From NCBI GenBank assembly GCA_964023275.1, contig OZ029927.1, positions 4,759,715 through 4,823,714 on the forward strand: a DNA stretch of 64,000 nucleotides, given 5' to 3'. Made by a program: the position numbers and the translations under genes. Origin of the DNA: Norana najaformis (taxonomy: Eukaryota > Annelida > Clitellata > Crassiclitellata > Hormogastridae). The notes beneath the pieces are model-generated. The model was given only the letters and a program-made list of their open reading frames with translations, ran no database searches and had not been told where the DNA came from. Positions 1-9,918 of this stretch are shown here, in pieces; the stretch's first letter is position 1; every line of letters begins with the position of its first letter.

Positions 1-190
1 TTGACAGATCTTCATTGTGTAATTTTGTAGCTAGACTATTGGCTCGTCTCTCACGATTCTCCCTTACACCTCATTGCATGAGTAATAAACTCCACTGGTT
101 GGCTATCTCCTCTAGAATCCAGTTCAAGGAACTTTCCTCGTCATATGCTTCGTGAACCGGTCCCTGTTTACTGCCCTGGTTATCTACATA
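1..190 (+). mobile_element. L2-like LINE, 3' ORF fragment (left part)
   Basis: Translating the plus strand with frame breaks gives the end of an L2-type reverse transcriptase ORF, including the typical LHWLAISSRIQF motif near 92-130 (family form LHWLPIxxRIxFK). The ORF breaks off near a PGYLH-like segment at about 170-190 and resumes after a SINE-like block, at about 506, as DLLHPS. It is a dead copy, cut by the window edge on the left. Confidence 0.65.
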
Positions 191-505
191 TGTTAAAGCG
201 TAAGTCAAGGCGCCTCTGTGCAAGAGGATGCGGTCCACATGCCAACAGTGGCTTATACTGGCTTAGTTAGCTACATCGGTAAGTGCGTACGCCAAGGAGC
301 CTCTGTGCGTGAGGATCCCAGGTTCGCGTCCCGGTCGGGGCTTATTTCAGAGATTTAAATCTCGGGCTAGTACGTCCGTGCACGGGAACCTTAAATGGAG
401 TGAGGCTTATTCAAACGGGCAGCGGTGGTGAAGGATCTTCCCTATAAATTCATTCAAACAGGAGAGGCCATACGGCCGCTGTAGAATAACATTTATATCA
501 TACGA
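191..505 (+). mobile_element. tRNA-derived SINE-like insertion inside the LINE
   Basis: The block splits the LINE ORF. It holds two related tRNA-like segments (about 195-235 and 270-345). The second contains GGTTCGCGTCCC (about 312-323), a good match to the RNA polymerase III B box (GGTTCGANNCC), preceded by a GGTAAG D-arm-like stretch. Downstream (about 345-500) is a body that recurs at 9364-9515, and on the minus strand at 53440-53580, including the string GCAGCGGTGGTGAAGGATC. A tRNA-like head plus a dispersed body is the usual structure of a SINE. Boundaries are approximate and no clean target-site duplication was found. Confidence 0.55.
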
Positions 506-800
506 TCTCCTGCACCCATCTGCTTTGATCCACCATAATGGCTCCTTATGTTCATCTGCCATAGGTGATCTGTTGGTGCCTCGGCCTACAACTAAAAATG
601 GTGAGCACAGGGCTTTTACTGTGGTTGCTCCTTCACAGTGGAATAACCTTCCACCTAATATTCGTGCTCAGGTTATTGTAGCTCAGAGTCGGATTTTGGG
701 GCCTTGCCATTTCTATCATGCAAGGGGTCCCAGACCCAACCTGACCCATAAAATGCAGCATTGGACTACTTTATTTATTTTAGGTATATTCTGCACATAA
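506..800 (+). mobile_element. L2-like LINE, 3' ORF fragment (right part)
   Basis: Continues the interrupted LINE. The frame from 525 reads through a segment with AFTVVAPSQWNNLPPNIR, the hallmark C-terminus of L2/CR1-type ORFs (AFxxxAPxxWNxLPxxIR). It is a remnant, not a host gene. Confidence 0.65.
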
Positions 801-1296
801 CAAAAAAACAATAATATAAATCAAAATAACAATGTTAAAAATAATTATAGGCCTCAAACGTCGCTGTTATCGTTTTACGTGTTGTTTAATATACTATTTA
901 TTGATTTTTGATGCAAATTGTTTCCTATTAAACTCGAAGAAATTGTGAAATGAAAAAAGTCTGAGAAGTAGGAAACCCACGGCATTTAACCAAAATAAGC
1001 ATTTAAACAAAATTAAGCATCATTTTAAACTTGCATAAACAGTGACGTTTAATTAGGCCTAATTCATTTCTGCCCTAGGTGTCCCGGGCGCTGAAACCAG
1101 AGGGGCCCATGTGCCGTGGCACAAGCCCACAATGGCCAGTTAGCCACTGCAGTAGCTAGAGGAAGAAAGCAGTTCGCCGTTTTTATCTATTTTCGGGTGT
1201 TTTCATACCGGACGTGTCTTTGAGTAGTTGCATTTCTTGAGGCACTTTATAGAATTTACTAATTCAAATAATAAAAATTGTTGTTTGACACTTTAG
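801..1296 (+). other. Flank and 5' region of the GPRIN-like gene
   Basis: No ORF or repeat is recognised. The stretch is AT-rich to about 1075 and more GC-rich from 1076 to 1200. A plausible splice acceptor (pyrimidine-rich tract ending ACTTTAG) lies at 1290-1296, so an untranslated first exon may lie further upstream. Confidence 0.35.
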
Positions 1297-1333
1297 GAGT
1301 CCTGTGCCTGTTAAGTATCAGGACATTGGAGTC

Positions 1334-2080
1334 ATGGATCTGTGCGATGAAGCAACTGGCGACTCAACCGTCTTCACCGACTCCCTGGCCAACATTCCTT
1401 CGGCCACCGGGTCTCAGAGCATCGGCGGAGGATGCGGCGGAGGTGCCGCTGCCTTTGCCCAGGTCGTCTGCGCCTCCTCCAACGCCGCCGCTCGGGACAG
1501 GTCGAGTCCGATGAACCAGGAAAGAAGAACGTCATCGAGCCAGGACGTCGTGCTCTGTGGCAGGAGCAGAGCCGCCTCCTTCACGCCTCTTGCGCCGTCG
1601 CCCGCCAGATTAAGGGACGACAGGCCGCCGGCGCCGCTCGAGAACGGCGATCGGGACAAGGACCCTGCTTCGGAGCAGAGACAGCAGCAGCAGCAGCAGC
1701 AGCGGAAGGAAGCTGATAAGGAGGCGGAAGAGCAAGACGAGATCGATGGGGAGGACAAAACCGCTGTCGTTCCAGATGTCGTCTTCGATGAACACGGCCA
1801 GACATGGGACGTGTATGGGGCGGAGTTCGACCCAGAGATTCTGGGCCAGGCTATCCAAAGTCATCTGGAGAAGATCATGAAGCGACGTCTGAGCGAGAAG
1901 GGCAGCTGTACCGAGGGAAATCCAGACTCCGGAGGTTTGGAATCGCCCGAGATCTACGGGAAGGAAATGGTTTACGGGCCGACCGACAGCCATGATGCCA
2001 ACGATCGAGCCCTCGGTTTCTTCCTGCGCTATCTCTGCTTCTTGGCCCGCAGCCGGGAAAACGCCGCGCAGAACTGTTAA
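1334..2080 (+). CDS. GPRIN-like protein (GRIN C-terminal domain)
   Basis: A 248-residue protein. GPRIN (G protein-regulated inducer of neurite outgrowth) proteins are membrane-associated partners of activated Go/Gi/Gz alpha subunits that promote neurite growth. Residues about 146-187 carry the family signature: PDVVFDEHGQTWDVYGAEFD followed by PEILGQAIQSHLEK, close to the vertebrate pattern DVVWDEQGMTWEVYGA-DPE-LG-AIQ-HL. The C-terminus (ALGFFLRYLCFLARSRE, ending in NC) matches the hydrophobic, basic, Cys-containing tail expected at the same place in GPRINs, a likely membrane or lipidation site. The N-terminal half is low-complexity: Gly/Ala-rich (30-55), polyQ (about 116-122) and acidic (130-142). 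The ATG at 1334 has a good Kozak context (G at -3, G at +4); the frame is open to 1304 but without an earlier ATG. Vertebrate GPRINs are usually much longer, so this is a compact form. A fast-evolving invertebrate homologue is the best reading. Confidence 0.72.
   Translation: MDLCDEATGDSTVFTDSLANIPSATGSQSIGGGCGGGAAAFAQVVCASSNAAARDRSSPMNQERRTSSSQDVVLCGRSRAASFTPLAPSPARLRDDRPPAPLENGDRDKDPASEQRQQQQQQQRKEADKEAEEQDEIDGEDKTAVVPDVVFDEHGQTWDVYGAEFDPEILGQAIQSHLEKIMKRRLSEKGSCTEGNPDSGGLESPEIYGKEMVYGPTDSHDANDRALGFFLRYLCFLARSRENAAQNC
1676..1703 (+). repeat. CAG tract coding polyglutamine
   Basis: A run of CAG codons (one CGG-type interruption at the end) inside the GPRIN-like gene encodes seven consecutive Gln after an E-Q-R-Q context. 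It is likely length-polymorphic. Confidence 0.85.
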
Positions 2081-2092
2081 AAACGACTGGTC

Positions 2093-2400
2093 AGATCGAG
2101 AAAAATCTCCATCAAATCCGAACAGGCGAAGTCTTCGTGGAAGAGTTTGGACTAAGCAGAAAAGCGAAAATTGTCTGGTCATAATCTAGGTCACGTCAGA
2201 ACAGTTTAAGACGTTTATGGTCAGATTTTGACCAAGTGAGAACAATTGAACTCGTCTGGTTGGAAATGGGTCAAACCAGAACAAAGGAAATTGGTTGGAT
2301 CTAGGTCAAATCAAAACAGGCGAAGTCTTCTGGCAAGATTTTGGACAGGTCAGAACAACTGAACGCGTCTGGTTGGAAATAGGTCAAGATTATTCATCGA
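2093..2400 (+). repeat. Degenerate ~40-bp tandem repeat downstream of the GPRIN-like stop
   Basis: Variants of AGGTCAAATCAGAACA, GGCGAAGTCTTC and GTCTGGTTGGAAAT recur about every 40 bp, or 80-85 bp as a higher-order pair, from just after the stop codon to about 2400. It is an old, diverged minisatellite, probably in the 3' UTR. Confidence 0.6.
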
Positions 2401-4140
2401 AACCTCTATCTGCCGCCAGTGCCTAGAACTAGAACTGGCAGATTTTTGGAGCTGATAGTTTTTATACACACAGTCATGGATTATACTACAAACCACAAAC
2501 TATGCCCTAAAATTGGTTGAACGACACCATGAAAAACAGAAAATGTTCATAACTGTATATGAACATTGATCATATTCATGTTAACATAGTCGCGTAACTA
2601 TTTTTATTTTTGCTTTAAGTCTCATGTTAACATAGTCGTGTATCTATTTTTAATTTTGCTTTAGGTTTCAGAGGAATATTTTATTTTGAAGCACCTGACA
2701 AGTAGGATAAGTGATTCCGTTGAATTAATGGCTACAGAACGACTGAAGCAGTGCATTAAAACTTATAAATATTCATGTCGTATCTAAATCTGTGTTTGAC
2801 TTTCATAATGTTCAGCAGTGAGTTGTTCTTCAAGCTGGGATAATCCTGTATTAAAATTAAGCATACAGGTCAAGATAGTTATTTTTGTTTCATGTTGACA
2901 CCGGCCATGACAGGTTTTTCACCGGATATTCCGATTGCCTTGAAAGGGCAAGAATGATTGCCCTGTCACTTTCTGCCCTGTTCTCTGCAACTATCTCCCG
3001 GAACCTTCATGTTAAGGCGTTTAAGTCGAGTACTTCAAGTCGTGTCTTAATTGTAAGCGTTTCCTAATGACACGGCCTTAACACTCAGATATGCTTAGGT
3101 CCAACTATTTCAGTGCCTCTGTTCTTGCGATGACTAAATTTCTCAAGCGCTACGCAAAACATGAGCTAGGAGAATCAGCGCTTAGTCAAATCCGCAAGTC
3201 AGTTGTTGGGTAAGTTTCGGTGCAAGGTCTAAATCTGGAGAGGTCAAGCCAAGAATGCCAGTAAGAAGATTTTGATGGTGTCGTGGATGGTTGGTGAATG
3301 AAACAAAATCCGGATAACGTTCAAACTATTATTTGAATAGTTGTTTTGAGCTTTGAATTAAATGAGAAAGTGCAGGGAAGCACAAGAACTTCAAGAGGTG
3401 AGGATGAGCGAAATGTCGGGGGGCTTTTTGGAGTTCGTTACGTAGCATCATTGCAGCGTAGAATAAAGAAACGTTACAGAAGCACAAGTTAAGATACAGT
3501 ACCTGAACGTCATAATAACACAAAATGACTGACAATGCTGTGCTTTTCCGTGATATCCCTTTAACTAACCATTTGGGACATAAGAAGTCGTTTAGGTTGT
3601 AAAATGTAACTTGACATGAACAATATTAATCAATTTTTGTTGACATTACTCATGTAAGTTAAGCGTTGGCCTAATATTCTACAGTTTTATACAGTGTAAA
3701 AAAGCTAGGAAGTTCAAAGTAAATAGTTAATACAACACCGTGGACCCTGAGGCTGTGCAGTGTTAGGCGCGTTGATGGCAGCAGCGTATCGACGATAGGT
3801 CGATGAAGAAGTCGACTTAGTGCTGTGACAACGAGTGTTCTTCGGGTGAAGACTTCGCCCGATATTCCTAGTCGGCAGCGACGAACGCAGCTCCCGGATG
3901 GCGTCCCAGGACTTAGTCATCAAAGACCGCAGAGCTCAGATAGCCCTACACTTGGCCCCTTGGTGCGTCGTACCGTGTATTATCCTTCCAACTTGAAGGG
4001 CAGAAGCCCGTGTCTCCCTCGGCCCCCCGGCGCCTTCCGCTCGAACTTCGTGATCGGCGACTTAACGACCAATAGCAATCGCAGTCTGAGTAACGCGTGC
4101 GAAATTGAACGCTGAGCTTCTCGTGTGAGTGTATGTTAGA
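2401..4140. other. Intergenic, no gene recognised
   Basis: I see only short, unconvincing ORFs. The stretch around 3800-4120 is more GC-rich and open for 96 codons on the plus strand from 3825, but it shows no domain and no splice or codon signature I can defend. Confidence 0.4.
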
Positions 4141-4149
4141 TTTAGAAAC

Positions 4150-4305
4150 AAGGAAATCATATCGAAGATGATGGCCTTCGAGGCTTTGTACCGTTCGACA
4201 ACGCAATCTATGTCGAATTCACTGGGCGAGCTCAGGATTCACACCCGATTAACAGGAGTTAGAAGCAGACACGTTAGCCACTCGGCCATCGTCTCCTGGA
4301 AAGGA
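4150..4305 (-). mobile_element. tRNA(Ser/Leu)-like SINE head candidate
   Basis: Read on the minus strand from about 4302, the sequence begins GACGATGGCCGAGTGGCTAA. This is a near-canonical type II tRNA 5' half with A box TGGCCGAGTGG. About 45 bases later comes a degenerate B box (GTGTGAATCC). The acceptor stem does not close and the B box is poor, so this is a tRNA-derived element or pseudogene rather than a working tRNA. Confidence 0.45.
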
Positions 4306-4464
4306 AATAGACTGGAACAGAAACAGGGAATCAATAAAGTTGTGGAGACAGTAGAAAAGAACAGTCATACTGAACAGTTTCAACGAAACGTGTGAGAAAA
4401 CGCAGACTAATGAAACCAGGAGACGACGAAATTATCTATTTTCGCGGTGCAAATGAGAGCTGTA

Positions 4465-4620
4465 GACATCGTAAACGTAATCTCGAGATTTCTACAGCGC
4501 GCAAAAAGCTACGTCGCAGGAACCAGTTTGTTCACAGGCTCTCGGTAAAATCGATACGCAGGTAAGGTCAGCTTCGGTTCCAGGTTAAGATTCAAGTTGT
4601 GTGTGTGTGTGAGCACAGGT
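4465..4620 (+). repeat. Dispersed repeat family T, copy 1 (diverged)
   Basis: Shares the order CGTAATC tail, ATTTCTACAGC, GGAACCAGTTTGTTCACAGG, AAAATCGATA, GGTTCCAGGTTAAGAT with copies at 6976, 27717, 37825 and (reverse) 42215. The left end carries the GTAAxC-type tail, so the element's 3' end lies to the left and it reads on the minus strand. Confidence 0.6.
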
Positions 4621-4690
4621 GCAAGTTGCATCCATTTAAGCGATGTACAGGACCTCATACGCCGAGGCAAAGAAATTGAAGTCGCAAACA

Positions 4691-5080
4691 CTTCATATAA
4701 ACAATTGGTTCTCTATTATTTTTATTTAAATAAATACAATATATATGTATATAATTGAAGATTACTGTATTTAAGCCATGTAGTAGAAAGAAAGTCTCAA
4801 CTGAAGTGCTCCTTCCATTCACTTGTATTTAGTTCAAACTGCTTTGTGTGTGTAAATTTTTAAATAGCTCATTTGCATAAAAAGTAAAGTGCTATATTGG
4901 CACACGCTATTGTATTGAAAAGCACTTGTATTGTTTTATTAATTTTACTACTATAAAACAATTCTGTAATTATTTTTGACTAATTTAATTAATTTTATTA
5001 TCATTATTATTTTTTGCCCCGAGGTACACATGATCTCTCAGGATTTAAAAACTCATGGCAGAATAGGTAAAGCATAATAA
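4691..5080. other. AT-rich spacer
   Basis: A strongly AT-rich stretch with no ORF and no repeat that I recognise elsewhere in the window. Confidence 0.5.
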
Positions 5081-5082
5081 TA

Positions 5083-5113
<31 letters not shown>

Positions 5114-5150
5114 CGACGACGACGACGATGATGATAGTGATGATGTTGAC
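5083..5150 (+). repeat. (GAT)n/(GAC)n microsatellite
   Basis: About 20 trinucleotide units switch from GAT to GAC and back to GAT. It abuts the start of the recognisable LINE ORF. Confidence 0.9.
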
Positions 5151-6819
5151 GAGCAGCCTTATCGCGCTTTCCAAAAAATCTGGGGCTCATACCCATTGCC
5201 ATTGGTTACGTCTGGAGACGCATTGCGGCAAAGTGCGCTAACAAATACAGTCAACAAACTGTCGGCTTTCTTTGCTCCGCTTCAAGCTGGCATTGCTACC
5301 TCCGCGGGCTGTGAGGCGGCACATGCGGCACGCCGTTTCATTAACGCCATGCCCCAAGATCACATTTTTGTTAAGCTAGACTTCGTAAACGCTTTTCACA
5401 GCTTGCGCCGCGACGTCATGCTTAAGGCTGCGTTTGTAACCATCCCCGAGCTCTAAAGTTTTGTTCCTCAGGTCTATGGGAACGCCTCCGTTCTCAGGTT
5501 TGGTCAGTTTTCCATATCATCACAGACAGGCCCTCAGCAAGGAGACCGACCCTCTGGGCCCTTTACTTTTCTGCCCGCCTCTACAATCCATTCTGCGCTC
5601 CATGCAGTTGACATTTCGCACAGGCTACCTGGATGACCCTACACTCGGTGGTCACCAGTGACACCAGGAGACAGTAGTTCGCGACGTCGAATTCATCTCT
5701 GATCTTCAATCAACCACAGGCCTGAACCGCAGTAAGTGCGAACTTTTTTCCTGGCAGTGGCTTTGTGGACCCATCCTGGTCCAACTTCCAACATCTCGAT
5801 CGCGGCGCAGTGACCTTGCTCAGAACACCACTCTTCAAAGGGCAAGCATCAGATATGGCTCTTAAGCAACATTGCGCGCTTCTGTATGATGCCATCCAGA
5901 ACCTTCATCCTCTGCCTTCTCGAAACTATATTTTACTGAGATCATCCTTGGTGCTCCTCGGATTAGCCACCTGCTTCGCTGTTCTCTTTGTTCTGACCAC
6001 CCAACTCTGGATCGTCAATATAAAACTTGATACCACCAGTGGTTGCAGCCCACATTGCCTATAAGACAGGGTGGACTTGATATGAGGAAGCTGGGGTCGC
6101 GGGCTTCTTCTGCCTACTTGGCTTCACCTGCGGCCACGATCGAACTCCAGTCCGTCATTCTTGGTCGATGCCTTGATTTTCCCGATACGCATTTGGTTGA
6201 TCTGATAATGGCTCGTAGGGAGACACTCCCATCAAGCGTCGACACACTGCCAACAAAACAGGCGACCTGGGACGGGTCTATGATTGAATTGGATAGGACG
6301 GCGGTTTGGGCAAGCGCTGAAAAACCGATTGATCGAGTTGCCCCACTCTGGCGATTGGATGACCGCCCTTCCCATCTCGTCATGCGGCCTTTGCTTAAAC
6401 AACGAGGCGATACGAGTAGCAGTTGGCCCGTTTGGGCCTTAACCTTTGCAGCCCACATCAATGTCGCTGCGGTGATTTGATCGGCCCTGAATGCCACCAC
6501 CGTCTCGTCTGCAGACTGGCGTTCGGACGATCCCTTCGCCACTATGACATCAATGGCATAGTCTGACGCGCTTTATAGAAAGCTGATGTTCCTAACACTA
6601 ATAACCGACAGGGTTGTTTCGCTCAGATGGCAAGAGACCAGACTGGTTCCACAGTGGTTCCCTGGGTGGATGGTAAATACCTGGCCTGGGATTCCACAGC
6701 TGTGCACACTTGTGCGGCACTTGTGCGGCATCTTACATCGCCCACACAGCAAATTCAGCAGAGGCAGCGGCAGAACATGCTGCCACACATAAAACCAAAA
6801 AATATTTAGGGCTGCCATC

Positions 6820-7218
6820 CGTTGCGGATTTAACTATAGGCGCCGGGGGAGAGCGGGCGATTCGCCCCCCGCCCATCTTGGTTATATTCCGGCGCCCCTC
6901 AGACCAGACCTGTGCGTGGTAGAGCCAGAATGTAGCGCCCCTCTGGAAATGCCCTCCCTCCCTGCAACCAATTTTGGATCGTAATCGTAATTCCAAGATT
7001 TCTACAGCACCCAACGAAAGCCGCGCCGCGGGGACCAGCTTATTCACAGGCGCTCAGTCAAAACAAAATCGATAGGCAAAAGGGTTCGGTTCCGGGTCAA
7101 GATCCAAGAGTCAGGCAGAGAGAGCGTGGCAGCTACGGTGGGTGATGTTTGGGGTTGGAGAGCAGAGACAGATAAGAGGAAGAAGGGGTGTCAAAATAGG
7201 ATCTGTGGATCGGTCACT
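6820..7218. mobile_element. Nested insertion in the LINE, with target-site duplication
   Basis: The LINE ORF stops at 6819 within GCTGCCATC (6811-6819) and resumes in the same protein register at a second GCTGCCATC (7219-7227). The 399 bp between are therefore an insertion flanked by a 9-bp direct repeat. The right part (6976-7205) is repeat family T. The left part (6820-6975) is GC-rich with inverted GGCGCCGGGG/CCGGCGCCCC segments and is not recognised elsewhere. It could be one element or two successive insertions. Confidence 0.7.
6976..7205 (-). repeat. Dispersed repeat family T, copy 2
   Basis: The best-preserved match to the copy at 37825-38060. Both have GTAATC/GTAATT tail, ATTTCTACAGCACCCAAC, GGGACCAGCTTATT, CGCTCAGTCAAAACAAAATC, GATAGGCAAAAG, GTCAAGATCCA, AGTCAGGCAGAGAGA and GTGGCAGCTACGGTG in that order. 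The tail sits at the left, so the element reads on the minus strand. No protein is recognised; it looks like a SINE or a non-coding LINE end. Confidence 0.75.
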
Positions 7219-7460
7219 GCTGCCATCTACGCATCTTTTTCTGCCTATTGCCTTTGAAATACTGGGTCCAATTAAGTCTACCGGGGGCCAATTTCATCCG
7301 CGAGGCTGTCCGTCGCCTTTCGACCATCTCAGGAGAATCGTGTGAGATTGCTTTTCTTTTCAGCGCCTCTCCATCTGTATTCAGCGCTATAATGCCACAG
7401 CTTTCCAGGGCACGTTTCCTGATGTTGCCGAAGACGAGGCCTGATTTCCCAGACACCCCC

Positions 7461-9230
7461 TGACAGGTCCTAGGGTAATTTTTTAATTCCTGAGGGATTA
7501 CATACCTTAGGGCAAAATAATAATTATTATTTTTATTAAATAAAGGCACTCATTTTGGAGTCGAGTTGAAACCTGTGATCGTTTGGGAGGCGAGTAGAAA
7601 CATGTGGTCATTTTACTCTTGACCACTATGGTTACTTTCAGCTGACAGTTTCAGTTACATTCTTTGACTTCCGGTACAAAGCCACAATGTTCAGCAAAAT
7701 GGGCAGTCGTGAAATTTTCTCCACTACCTGCCCGATATTCCTCTCATTCATAGCAAGCATTGCCCTTCTTACAGCCATCGGTAAACACAGCAGGGCAAGC
7801 ACCAAGCCAATAAATTCTGATGACAATTCTAGTGATCGGGACACTGATACGACCACTTTCTTCAGTCAACAGTTCTGACTTTTTGATTTGTTTTTGATGG
7901 TGGCAATTGAATGTACTTATGATTTATTATTATTCTTCTACACAAACTTCTAGTGTGCCGGTAACTGATGCACAAGGCATGACAACATTTATGCCAATTA
8001 TTATATAATCGTCTATCAGTAATAACAAACTTAGAAATGTTGTATCGGAAGTTTTCTTCTCCCTGATAAAATCAGTTTCTTTCCTTCCCCTTAAATTTTT
8101 ACGACACATTGCGCATCATTGCCCTCCAGTTTATATATGTCCCTGTCAATGACAAAATCTCACGAATGAAAATGTCACAGAACTTTTAATTCCAGCCAAT
8201 CTGAACACTTCTTCTGTTATACAACGGCTGAATAACTGATGTCTGCAATTTCACCTCAATAGACTGAAACAGTAACAGACGAGAAAATAGACAGGTAAGC
8301 TATTTTCAGGAGGGGAGAAACTGAATGTCTCAGAAGACACAGTCTGAAACTTTACCATGATTGGACATCAGGTAATCCTTTTTCAGCCAGAGGATTGTGG
8401 ATGACTGGAACCTGTTACCCAGAAGAAATAATATCTTGGACAGTTGGATGGAGAGGTACAGGCATTACAGGCTCAGAGATTAGCCTATAATGTAGCTGAA
8501 ATCACCGCCCGCGCTCTATAGAGGCCTATATATCTCAATCTTATGAATCAAGCACATGCTGATTGTTCCTTCTACACAAATTTAACGACTTCTCTGTGCT
8601 CACAAATTCTATTAGATATAGTACAATACATTTCATCTACATGTACAAGTGTGCATATTGTACACGCTAAACTGGTAATTTTACACCATTTGCCTGGATC
8701 TGAACCCTGGCTTAACAGAGAAGGGCCAAGCTGAAACCACAAGCCAAATAAATATTAAAACAGTGCTCTCACATAAGTATACTGTCTATTATAAACAGGA
8801 CAGAATTCAGAACTGCATATTATTCAAACATAATTTGTTTTTATTTCTTAACCTTCTCCAACATCATCGGCTGGTGGGTCCTTCTATCGAAGGTTTGAGT
8901 TTGTTCAGAAAGCCAGGCCTTTACGCTTCTGGCACCCATTATATCTGGAATCTGTTGATGCCCACATGTGCCACTAATACTACATCTCTCTCACTCTCAA
9001 TATGCACTCTTCTCATTTGCTGCAGCTGAGGCAGAAGCACCTTACAGTCAGTCAATCAGCTTGGTAGAAAGGCTGCTGTACAAGTCAAGTGGACTATATG
9101 TCAGGTACTAAATTATGCTTCTCTCACTCATAACATTTAATGTTTGTTTTGCCACTCTAACTCTCAGCATAGAGGTGCATTACCATGCATTACGTATGGT
9201 CTGGTTCCACATGAATCTGTGCAGATGTCT
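7461..9230. other. Intergenic, no gene recognised
   Basis: Mostly AT-rich sequence. A 63-codon ORF at 7687-7878 with one hydrophobic segment has no supporting signal. No repeat of this window is seen here. Confidence 0.4.
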
Positions 9231-9236
9231 AAAAAT

Positions 9237-9242
9237 TTTATT
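9237..9242 (-). promoter_or_regulatory. Possible poly(A) signal of the EFA6-like gene
   Basis: AATAAA on the minus strand lies about 680 bp downstream of the stop codon at 9919. Other AT-rich hexamers exist, so this is only a candidate. Confidence 0.25.
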
Positions 9243-9363
9243 TCTGGTTCTTGTTCTTTGGGCCAAGTCAATTCTGTTCTTATGTTGACAGTAAAAAGCA
9301 GTGATGTCCAGATTGTTTTGTAGGGTTTTTCTGTTTCTCAAGACCAAACTACAAGTACTGCAG

Positions 9364-9515
9364 TTTTTTCAGAGATTTGATTCTCGGCTAGCATGGTCCA
9401 TACACAGGGACCTAAAATGGGGTGGCACACAATCAAATAGGCAGCAGTGGTGAAGGATCTCACCCAATTAATTCTTGACAAACGAGCAGCGTAGAAGCCA
9501 TATGATTGCTATAGA
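9364..9515 (+). mobile_element. SINE-like body, family S copy 2
   Basis: Matches the body at about 345-500: TTTTTTCAGAGATTT, CTCGGCTAG, GCAGCAGTGGTGAAGGATCTC, and a GAAGCCATATG end. It lacks the tRNA-like head, so it is 5'-truncated. It may lie in the 3' UTR of the EFA6-like gene. Confidence 0.6.
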
Positions 9516-9918
9516 AAAACCTGTACATTTGCATTGGCATTTTGATATAACAATTGTATGGATGTATGTATGTATGTACGTATACACCTAGCATAGCACC
9601 CTGAAAGTATCTCAAAAATGTACTGATAATTCTTAGTTCTTGGTTCTGCAATTTCACTTCACAGGGATGATTGATACCTTGTATGTTATCACAGCGATTC
9701 TTAGATGAGATGAAAGCAAGAAGTGCTCATATACAAACTTGAATATCTGCTGCAGTCATAGCCTGTGTTACCAATATGCCTGTTTCCCACTGATAATGAA
9801 TGTTGTCCTGCCCTGTGACACCGAACCACTGTTACTGAGAGCAATACATGTTTAAATCTCTCTACAGGACATTTGGCAACAGATGAGGCATAGTCTCCAA
9901 TCCAGAGTCAAAGTCTCA

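Larger units (their letters stand above)
5152..7460 (+). mobile_element. Frameshifted non-LTR retrotransposon (RT and C-terminal region)
   Basis: Broken reading frames together give a LINE of the type with RT motif QGDPLGPLLF and catalytic box YLDD. Visible in order: HAARRFINAM then FVKLDFVNAFHSLRRDVML (RT motif A, 5330-5420), DPLGPLLF (motif B, about 5550), GYLDDPTLGG (motif C, about 5625-5650, YLDD in place of YADD), QGGLDMRKL (about 6070), a WDSTAVHTC segment (about 6690), a KKYLGLPS segment (about 6800-6818) and, after an insertion, STHLFLPIAFEILGP (about 7222-7270) and the C-terminal GxxRRLS...AFLF region to about 7460. At least four frameshifts or stops make it inactive. I cannot assign the clade with confidence. 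Confidence 0.75.

Noticed and set aside
1304-1333. Extended start for the GPRIN-like protein
   Set aside because: It would use GTG; the ATG at 1334 has a better context and the extension crosses a likely 5' UTR or acceptor region.
1414-2182. Antisense ORFs of 114 and 190 codons over the GPRIN-like gene
   Set aside because: Composition mirrors the sense strand (poly-Leu and poly-Cys opposite the CAG tract) and no domain is seen; shadows of the GC-rich coding strand.
3825-4395. Overlapping ORFs of 96 and 88 codons in a GC-richer patch
   Set aside because: No domain, no supporting splice sites, and the second one overlaps the tRNA-like element on the other strand.
7687-7878. 63-codon ORF with one hydrophobic segment
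   Set aside because: The opposite strand is equally open and hydrophobic; nothing favours coding.
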